This document shows positions 43,670 through 47,792 of a stretch of 47,792 bases of DNA, piece after piece. This DNA is from Mycobacterium sp. (GTDB lineage Bacteria > Actinomycetota > Actinomycetes > Mycobacteriales > Mycobacteriaceae), in the NCBI RefSeq assembly GCF_004298145.1, contig NZ_SCRH01000063.1:1-47792 (forward strand), in the 5' to 3' direction. Position 1 is the first letter of the stretch. Each line of letters begins with the position of its first letter. Position numbers and translations under genes: made by a program. The notes beneath the pieces were generated by a model. It had not been told where the DNA came from and ran no database searches. It saw only the letters and a list, made by a program, of their open reading frames with translations.

Positions 43670-44251
43670 TCACTTGAGCCCTTCGATGCAGCCTTTCATG
43701 AAGTCGTCCTTATCGAAGTCTTTGGGCGGCGAACTGAACATGAACCGGGTTCTGTAATCGAGTTCGCAGGCGTTCTCTGGGTCCATCCCCATCCTGTCGT
43801 AGAAGTTACGAGCGGTCCCATGACGGGCAGATTCTTGACCCATTTTGTACCAGCGGTCGTCGTGGAAAATATGGGTCAGCGAACCCGAAACTACGGCGCC
43901 AATCACAAGCAGTGAACCAATTGCGACTATTACCGAGATCAGTTTGTTTTTAGCGATAGCGCCACGTCTGGCCGACGGCGGTTGCGTCGGACCGTAGGGC
44001 CATGCCGCTAGCGGGTTCTGCCCGAACTGCGCGTAGTGCTGCGGCGGCGGGAATCCCGGTGGCTGTGGAATCGGTTGCCCGATCAACGACGCTGCCCGCG
44101 CTGCAGCATCTGGCGGCGGTGGCTGCCTTCCGGGACGGCGATACTCGGTCCAACGTTGGCCATCCCACCAGCGCTCGGTACCTGCGTGTTCGGGGTCGTT
44201 GTACCAGTCAGCCGGTGGGTGAGTTGGGTTCACGGCTCCATGAAATCCCAT
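43670..44251 (-). CDS. DUF2510 single-pass membrane protein
   Basis: A 193-residue protein with an N-terminal DUF2510 motif (PPADWYNDPEHAGTERWWDG, residues 12-31, then QRWTEYRRPG), a Pro-rich linker (45-95), one membrane helix (about 104-125, ISVIVAIGSLLVIGAVV) and an outer C-terminal domain with two Cys (ENACELDYR, KGCIEGLK). The topology is probably N-in. ATG 44251 is chosen as nearest to the conserved domain; the longer frame to 44329 is less likely. DUF2510 is common in host membrane proteins of actinobacteria; here it is carried by the element, perhaps for superinfection or membrane sensing. Confidence 0.78.
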   Translation of the reverse strand: MGFHGAVNPTHPPADWYNDPEHAGTERWWDGQRWTEYRRPGRQPPPPDAAARAASLIGQPIPQPPGFPPPQHYAQFGQNPLAAWPYGPTQPPSARRGAIAKNKLISVIVAIGSLLVIGAVVSGSLTHIFHDDRWYKMGQESARHGTARNFYDRMGMDPENACELDYRTRFMFSSPPKDFDKDDFMKGCIEGLK

Positions 44252-44407
44252 GCAACGAAGGCGGCGCTGCGATTTGGAGGACCTGGCTGGTGATCGCTTC
44301 CGGATGGTTGGGCACACTTCACGTGCCAACGCCCAAGCAGCGTCGGTCCAACGCGTATTCGCCTGGATCTACAGGCGCAAGAGGCTAAACGGGGCTCCGC
44401 GTGGCTT

Positions 44408-44632
44408 CTAGGGGGTGAAAAGCTCCGGGGCTGCGAACAGCAGAGCCTTACCAATATTCAACGCGACATCCTTCGCGGCCTGATACGTCATGGGGATGAT
44501 GAATGCGGGAGCGTCAACGGGGTCGACACGTAGCCCGATCACCGGGCCGCGGTCTTTATCGTCGTCCAGAAGGATCTCGAAGGAATCGGCAATGACGGCG
44601 GCGTAATCGGCGCCGTGGATGGTCTTATTCAT
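44408..44632 (-). CDS. Small unknown element protein
   Basis: Not recognised. 74 residues, mixed alpha/beta (YAAVIADSFEILLDDDKD, GLRVDPVDAPAFIIPM, AAKDVALNIGKALLF). The ATG at 44632 overlaps the end of the preceding gene by 8 bp, so it is in the same leftward operon. Confidence 0.72.
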   Translation of the reverse strand: MNKTIHGADYAAVIADSFEILLDDDKDRGPVIGLRVDPVDAPAFIIPMTYQAAKDVALNIGKALLFAAPELFTP

Positions 44633-44840
44633 GTGTGCTTTCTAATGGGTAGCGCATGATACGGGCTTTCGCCGGGCTGGAAATGCGCGGTTGTAGTACG
44701 TCGTGTAATGCGTGGGCGAGTTCTGCGGCCTCTTTGGCCGTGAGCAAGATATGGCTGGTGCCCTGCTCGATGGCGTATCCGCCATTGCGCCGGCCCGCGA
44801 TAATCACGTCGGTGCCAGCAGTCGAAATTTTGGTAATCAT
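44625..44840 (-). CDS. Small unknown element protein
   Basis: Not recognised. 71 residues with a beta-rich N-terminal half and a helical middle (LTAKEAAELAHALHDVLQP). The residue pattern of this and the next protein is similar in outline, suggesting distant relatives. AAGGACACC precedes the ATG. It follows the HNH gene by 7 bp. Confidence 0.74.
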   Translation of the reverse strand: MITKISTAGTDVIIAGRRNGGYAIEQGTSHILLTAKEAAELAHALHDVLQPRISSPAKARIMRYPLESTHE

Positions 44841-44847
44841 GGTGTCC

Positions 44848-45321
44848 TTATGCGGCGAGTGAATAGCGGGCGGGGCGCTCGATGAGCCTGTAGCCCGAGA
44901 CGCGGAATCCGCTGCGGGGTGCGCGTGCGACCGGGCGGGCTGACATCAGCGCCTCAAGGCAACGCAGTTCATGTTTGCGCGCCTCGTGTTCAACGATCTT
45001 GTAGGCGAGGTTGGCCGGGGTGTTGTCGGTGCTGATGCCGTTCAAATGCACGATGTCGATCGGGATGTCGACGTGCTTGTCACACACCCAGCAGCGCCAC
45101 AGCCGCGGCCCTAAATGGGCGCGGGCGAGCACTTCGCCCTTACTCACGTAGTCGCGCTCGCCCCAGTACGATTCCAGCGTCACGTAGACGAAATCGCCGT
45201 CGATGGTGTCTTGAATGATGTTGCGGCTGCCGTTGCGAATCGCGCCGTCGGTGAAACGGTATTGATAGTCCGGACGATATCCCGGAATCCTCAGCGGCAA
45301 CCAGAGAGTTGGTCGTCCCAC
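44848..45321 (-). CDS. HNH endonuclease-like protein
   Basis: A 157-residue HNH-type nuclease. Cys77 and Cys80 (WRCWVCDKHV) form a zinc-knuckle half, followed by the HNH core IVHLNGISTDNTPANLAY with His92, Asn100 and Asn104. The N-terminus (YQYRFTDGAIRNGSRN) and C-terminus resemble homing-type HNH/NUMOD proteins of phages. In phages HNH genes often lie beside packaging genes and assist terminase; here no terminase is found. GTG 45321 has AAGGA just upstream. Confidence 0.85.
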   Translation of the reverse strand: MGRPTLWLPLRIPGYRPDYQYRFTDGAIRNGSRNIIQDTIDGDFVYVTLESYWGERDYVSKGEVLARAHLGPRLWRCWVCDKHVDIPIDIVHLNGISTDNTPANLAYKIVEHEARKHELRCLEALMSARPVARAPRSGFRVSGYRLIERPARYSLAA

Positions 45322-45541
45322 TTTTCCTTTTTGTTCCTGTAATCCTTCACTACTAACTTTACGTCATGACCACCCAAATACCGGGAGCGAACACGATTTA
45401 CTCCGGCTTCGCCGCGGGGGCCGCTCTAAAGTAATTGGTGTCGGTACGTCACCTGACAAATCGACCCATTCGACAACTCATCTTGTCCAGGCCATGCTTA
45501 CGCAACCGACTACTTACGTGAGATTGCACGGACAACGGAAT

Positions 45542-45964
45542 TCATGCGGCACTGCATGCATGATCTGATGAGTAATGATCTGTTGGTACATGATCTGATG
45601 GGTCGTCACCCGTGACGTGTTGAGCCCACGGATCTGACGGGTTGACATCTTCATTTTGACGGGTTGACCCACCCCATTTGACGGGTTGAAACAACTCGTA
45701 TTCGGCTGCCCAGTGGGCGCCGTTGCCGCTGCGCCCGCCACGTGATACCCGACGTAGCAGGCCGAGTTCTTCCAGTTCTTCTAGTGCCCGCTCGATGGTG
45801 CTCACCGAGCAGCAGCAATCGCGGGCCAGACGGGCGTTTCCAGGGTAGGCACGGCGCCCGTGCTCGTTGGTGTAGTCGAACATGGCCACGAGCACGCGGA
45901 AGGTGTTGGGCTTCATCTTGACGCCGTGTAAGCCCTTGAGCCACTGCAACTTGCTGAAGGTCAT
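45542..45964 (-). CDS. HTH_36-type replication-initiator-like protein
   Basis: A 140-residue protein. Residues 15-85 form a winged HTH of the HTH_36 type found in phage and plasmid replication proteins (FRVLVAMFDYTNEHGRRAYP, ARDCCCSVSTIERALEELEE, LGLLRRVSRGG). The last 45 residues are low-complexity and acidic, encoded by DNA repeats. ATG 45964 overlaps the upstream stop (TGATG). The 3' half contains four 22-bp-period repeats, as expected of an initiator gene with an internal origin; the function is inferred. Confidence 0.8.
   Translation of the reverse strand: MTFSKLQWLKGLHGVKMKPNTFRVLVAMFDYTNEHGRRAYPGNARLARDCCCSVSTIERALEELEELGLLRRVSRGGRSGNGAHWAAEYELFQPVKWGGSTRQNEDVNPSDPWAQHVTGDDPSDHVPTDHYSSDHACSAA
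45561..45605. repeat. Three 15-bp tandem repeats at the 3' end of the initiator-like gene
   Basis: TGATCTGATG (45561), TGATCTGTTG (45576) and TGATCTGATG (45591) recur with an exact 15-bp period. They encode the peptide repeats SDHVP, TDHYS and SDHAC, so selection could be at protein or DNA level. They lie directly beside the 22-bp iterons on the AT-richer side. Confidence 0.85.
45613..45689. repeat. Four iterons with 22-bp period (candidate replication origin)
   Basis: TGACGGGTTGA occurs at 45635, 45657 and 45679, and TGACGTGTTGA (one mismatch) at 45613, each exactly 22 bp apart. Because 22 is not a multiple of three, the copies are read in different frames (giving QPVK, STRQ, VNPS, HVTG), so the constraint is on the DNA and not on the peptide. 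Confidence 0.85.
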
Positions 45965-46536
45965 CACGCCACCCCCGCAAGGATGGCCTCGTGAACATTG
46001 TCGTCATTCAAGAAATTCGGGTCGATGACGTACTCGGCTTCGCCGCGACCGTGCTCGGTGTGGATGTAGGCCAGCAGTTCTCCCGGCTTGGCGCGGTGGA
46101 CGTAGACGTGGCCGATTCCCTTGCCGAGGTCGCGGTCGGCGAACCACTGCGCGCGCGCCGGATCGGTGGTCCACGATATGCCAAGGTGGCGTTCGCGGTG
46201 GCATCCGCGATACAGCTCGATGGGTTGGGTGGGCCGCTGCGCGGGCTGTCCGCCGTGGGTGTAGCCAGCCTCGTCGAACAACTCAACCCACATGTAGGGG
46301 TCAAGGTTGTTCACCGGGAACTCGGCCGACGACCACACATCGGCCACCAGCTCGGGGTGCTTCACGACGTCGATGCTCCCCTGACAGAACAGGTCGAGCA
46401 GCAGCCCCGGTCCGTTGTTGCGCCCAACGTGACGGGCTGCGGTGAGGAACGTGTCGGCGTCCATCTCGCCGTCGAACCCGTAGTAGCCGTTGTCGTCCAT
46501 GTAGAGGCCCACAATCCAGTGAGCCTTAGTGGGCAT
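45964..46536 (-). CDS. Putative ADP-ribosyltransferase-fold protein
   Basis: A 190-residue protein, not a named family by eye, but its C-terminal half shows the R-S-ExE pattern of mono-ADP-ribosyltransferases: Arg110 (ELYRG), Ser121 followed by TTDPARAQWFA (the STS-like strand), and Glu166-x-Glu168 in RGEAEYVIDPN. The N-terminal 95 residues are aromatic and acidic. It starts at ATG 46536, overlapping the excisionase stop (TAATG); a GTG at 46563 is in frame. It is the second gene of the leftward early operon, ahead of the initiator-like gene. The fold assignment is inference; it may be inactive or modify a host or phage protein. Confidence 0.65.
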   Translation of the reverse strand: MPTKAHWIVGLYMDDNGYYGFDGEMDADTFLTAARHVGRNNGPGLLLDLFCQGSIDVVKHPELVADVWSSAEFPVNNLDPYMWVELFDEAGYTHGGQPAQRPTQPIELYRGCHRERHLGISWTTDPARAQWFADRDLGKGIGHVYVHRAKPGELLAYIHTEHGRGEAEYVIDPNFLNDDNVHEAILAGVA

Positions 46537-46733
46537 TAGGCGGCGCATCCAATCGGCTTGCACATCTTGATGATTGACTCGCGGTCGATGCGAATCAGGC
46601 GCGGCCCCACACGATAGGCCGTCAACCGGCCCTGCGCGATCCAGCGGCGGATCGTCTTCTCGTCGACGCCGAAGAACTCGGCAGCCTGGCTGATCGTGGG
46701 ATTCGGGGGAAGCCCTGTCTTGATCTGGTTCAT
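46536..46733 (-). CDS. xis: Excisionase-like HTH protein
   Basis: A 65-residue protein with a MerR/HTH_17-type winged helix (TISQAAEFFGVDEKTIRRWI, then AQGRLTAYRVGPRLIRID), the standard fold of actinophage excisionases. It is adjacent to attR and is the first gene of the leftward early operon. ATG 46733 is preferred over the upstream frame. TAGGCT near 46744-46749 may be its -10. It probably directs excision together with the integrase. Confidence 0.88.
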   Translation of the reverse strand: MNQIKTGLPPNPTISQAAEFFGVDEKTIRRWIAQGRLTAYRVGPRLIRIDRESIIKMCKPIGCAA

Positions 46734-46819
46734 TGTGTCCGTGAGCCTATCCCTGGCATGGGACAAGCGACGGCAACACAACAACTTGTGTTTGCGTGAC
46801 GCGACCCGTCTTAGTGCCG

Positions 46820-46841
46820 TAACGACACGCTAACGTCACGA
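46820..46841. repeat. Arm-type repeat, right (candidate integrase/excisionase site)
   Basis: TAACGACACGC followed by TAACGTCACGA, 21 of 22 bases identical to 35912-35933 and in the same orientation. It lies 49 bp inside attR, between xis and the element's terminator. Confidence 0.7.
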
Positions 46842-46860
46842 GTCCTCACAGATGAAAAAA

Positions 46861-46888
46861 GGTCAGAGGGCGAAAATACCCTCTGACC
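46861..46888 (-). terminator. Element-borne tRNA-His terminator
   Basis: GGTCAGAGGG (46861-46870) pairs with CCCTCTGACC (46879-46888), a 10-bp stem with an 8-nt loop, followed on the minus strand by TTTTTT. It lies 2 bp beyond the tRNA CCA. Its stem ends GGTCAG/CTGACC match the original chromosomal terminator at 35727, while the rest differs. Confidence 0.88.
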
Positions 46889-46889
46889 T

Positions 46890-46939
46890 GTGGGGTGAGT
46901 GACGGGACTCGAACCCGCGACATTCAGGATCACAACCTG
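46890..46939. other. attR: right copy of the 50-bp core
   Basis: Identical to 35756-35805. It forms the 3' half of the intact tRNA-His gene, supplied by the element on integration. Confidence 0.95.
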
Positions 46940-46967
46940 ACGCTCTACCAACTGAACTACACCCACC
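46891..46967 (-). tRNA. hisT: tRNA-His (GTG)
   Basis: A 77-nt cloverleaf on the minus strand. G-1 (46967) faces C73 as in all tRNA-His; the acceptor GTGGGTG pairs with CACTCAC (one G-U), the D-arm is TAGTTCAGTTGGTAGAG, the anticodon loop contains GTG, the T-arm is GCGGGTTCGAGTCCCGT, and CCA is encoded. The 3' 49 nt come from the element, so function is restored after integration. Confidence 0.97.
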
Positions 46968-47014
46968 ATGGCTGCGTGCCGACCGCGGGCCGGCACGAGC
47001 AGCGACTGTAGATA

Positions 47015-47662
47015 CTAGCCGCTCGGCGGCGCGCCGGCCGAATCGCTTGGTCCCGGTGCGTTTTTTCCACCGCCAAGGGCGGCGACCGCCGCCTCGATCT
47101 CGCTGGTAGACGGGCCCGGTGGGGAGACGAACGCGGTCCGTCGATAGAACTGCAGTTCGCGGATCGATTCATGGATGTCGGCCAGCGCGCGGTGGGCGAG
47201 CCCCTTGACCGGCTGACCGAAGTAGATCCGCGGGTACCAGCGCCGGCAGAGTTCTTTGATCGAACTCACATCGATCATGCGGTAGTGCAGGAACGTGTCC
47301 AGGGCTGGCATGTCGCGCACGATGAACGCGCGATCGGTGGCGATCGAGTTTCCGGCCAGCGGCGCCGTCTTGGGTTGCTTGACGTGTTGGCCGATGTAGT
47401 CCAGCACCATCGCCTCGGCGGTCGCGAGATCCACGGTGGATGCCCGCACTTCGTCGATCAGCCCGGAGCGCGAATGCATTTCGGTCACCACGTCGCCCAT
47501 CGCCGAGAGGGCGGCGTCGTCGGCGTGGATCACCACGTCCACTCCGTCGCCGAGGACGTTCAGATCGGCGTCGGTGACCAGCGCCGCGATCTCGATCAGC
47601 TTGTCCGAACCGAGATCCAGGCCGGTCATCTCGCAGTCGATCCACACCAATTCGTCTCGCAC
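47015..47662 (-). CDS. orn: Oligoribonuclease
   Basis: A 215-residue DEDDh 3'-5' exonuclease that degrades di- to pentaribonucleotides (nanoRNA, pGpG). Asp9 and Glu11 are in WIDCEMTGLD, the third Asp is in GNSIATDRAF, and the final pair in LAHRALADIHES. The C-terminus is a low-complexity tail (SDSAGAPPSG). GTG 47662 gives the same length as M. tuberculosis Rv2511, and TAGTCT 7 nt upstream is a leaderless -10. The open frame continues through the upstream 55-bp repeats, which are outside the gene. Confidence 0.96.
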   Translation of the reverse strand: MRDELVWIDCEMTGLDLGSDKLIEIAALVTDADLNVLGDGVDVVIHADDAALSAMGDVVTEMHSRSGLIDEVRASTVDLATAEAMVLDYIGQHVKQPKTAPLAGNSIATDRAFIVRDMPALDTFLHYRMIDVSSIKELCRRWYPRIYFGQPVKGLAHRALADIHESIRELQFYRRTAFVSPPGPSTSEIEAAVAALGGGKNAPGPSDSAGAPPSG

Positions 47663-47675
47663 AGCGCTCAGACTA

Positions 47676-47792
47676 GTGGCGATCGCAAGTGCGGCGGAGC
47701 CGGGCGCGGCGGGTCGCCACCATTGGGCTAGTGGCGATCGCAAGTGCGGCGGAGCCGGGCGCGGCGGGTCGCCACCATTGGGCTAGTGGCGA
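47676..47792. repeat. 55-bp tandem repeat upstream of orn
   Basis: Two full copies (47676-47730, 47731-47785) are identical, and a third starts at 47786 and leaves the window. Each unit begins GTGGCGA and contains TCGCCAC near its end, a 7-bp inverted repeat. The array lies 13 bp upstream of the orn start, beside its -10. Confidence 0.93.

Larger units (their letters stand above)
35756..46939. mobile_element. tRNA-His-integrated prophage-like element / phage satellite (11.2 kb)
   Basis: The element is bounded by a 50-bp direct repeat in the 3' half of tRNA-His. Inside are a tyrosine integrase next to attL, an excisionase next to attR, an HTH_36 initiator-like gene with internal repeats, an HNH gene, an HK97-type capsid gene and about a dozen small unknown genes, mostly leftward. 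No terminase, portal, prohead protease, tail, lysis or obvious repressor gene is seen. Size, gene set and tRNA site resemble small mycobacterial prophage-like elements (phiRv2) and phage-inducible islands. Either a satellite that uses a helper phage or a decayed prophage. Confidence 0.92.

Overview
The window is a high-GC actinobacterial chromosome segment that I assign to Mycobacterium, most likely a slow-growing non-tuberculous species. The basis is the mycobacterial backbone order orn, tRNA-His, ldtB, bcp, M20 peptidase, acpS, fas and a Tat-exported DUF1906 protein (the Rv2511 to Rv2525c neighbourhood of M. tuberculosis). A MIRU-type 53-bp repeat array and many leaderless TANNNT promoters fit the same assignment.

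Region 1 (1-16.3 kb) is a catabolic island. It holds an acyl-CoA dehydrogenase, a luciferase-like monooxygenase, an SDR, a FadR-type GntR regulator, a tandem-domain class III CoA-transferase, a P450-type ferredoxin, a P450, a KshA-like Rieske oxygenase, an acyl-CoA ligase, a SnoaL-like protein, two MaoC/hot-dog proteins, an aldehyde dehydrogenase, a lipocalin-like (AttH/CrtC-like) protein and a second Rieske oxygenase. Together these could activate a hydrophobic, probably cyclic, acid or alcohol as a CoA ester, oxygenate it and carry it through beta-oxidation-like steps. The substrate is unknown. Five divergent or upstream intergenic gaps share an AT-rich motif (CTAACATAG and variants), a candidate operator for the local GntR protein.

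Region 2 (16.5-35.6 kb) is core genome: the DUF1906 protein, the 3088-residue type I fatty acid synthase, acpS, an M20 peptidase, an orphan 425-residue protein of unknown function, a second P450, bcp, small conserved proteins, tRNA-Lys(CTT), the L,D-transpeptidase LdtB and a small lipoprotein.

Region 3 (35.76-46.94 kb) is an 11.2-kb element integrated in the 3' half of tRNA-His. It is bounded by a 50-bp duplication (attL, attR) and by a 22-bp arm-type repeat just inside each end. It encodes a tyrosine integrase, an excisionase, an HK97-type capsid protein, an HNH protein, an HTH_36 initiator-like protein and many small unknown proteins. I see no terminase, portal, protease or tail gene, so it looks like a phage satellite (in the general manner of phiRv1/phiRv2 or PICIs) or a decayed prophage. 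The 3' end of the initiator-like gene carries four 22-bp-period iterons and three 15-bp repeats, an arrangement like the lambda O gene and its internal origin. Other notable items are a protein with an ADP-ribosyltransferase-like R-S-ExE pattern, a 37-residue lipoprotein, two small cargo operons beside the integrase, and an element-borne terminator that replaces the host tRNA-His terminator.

Region 4 (46.9-47.8 kb) returns to the chromosome with the restored tRNA-His, orn and a 55-bp tandem repeat that runs off the window.
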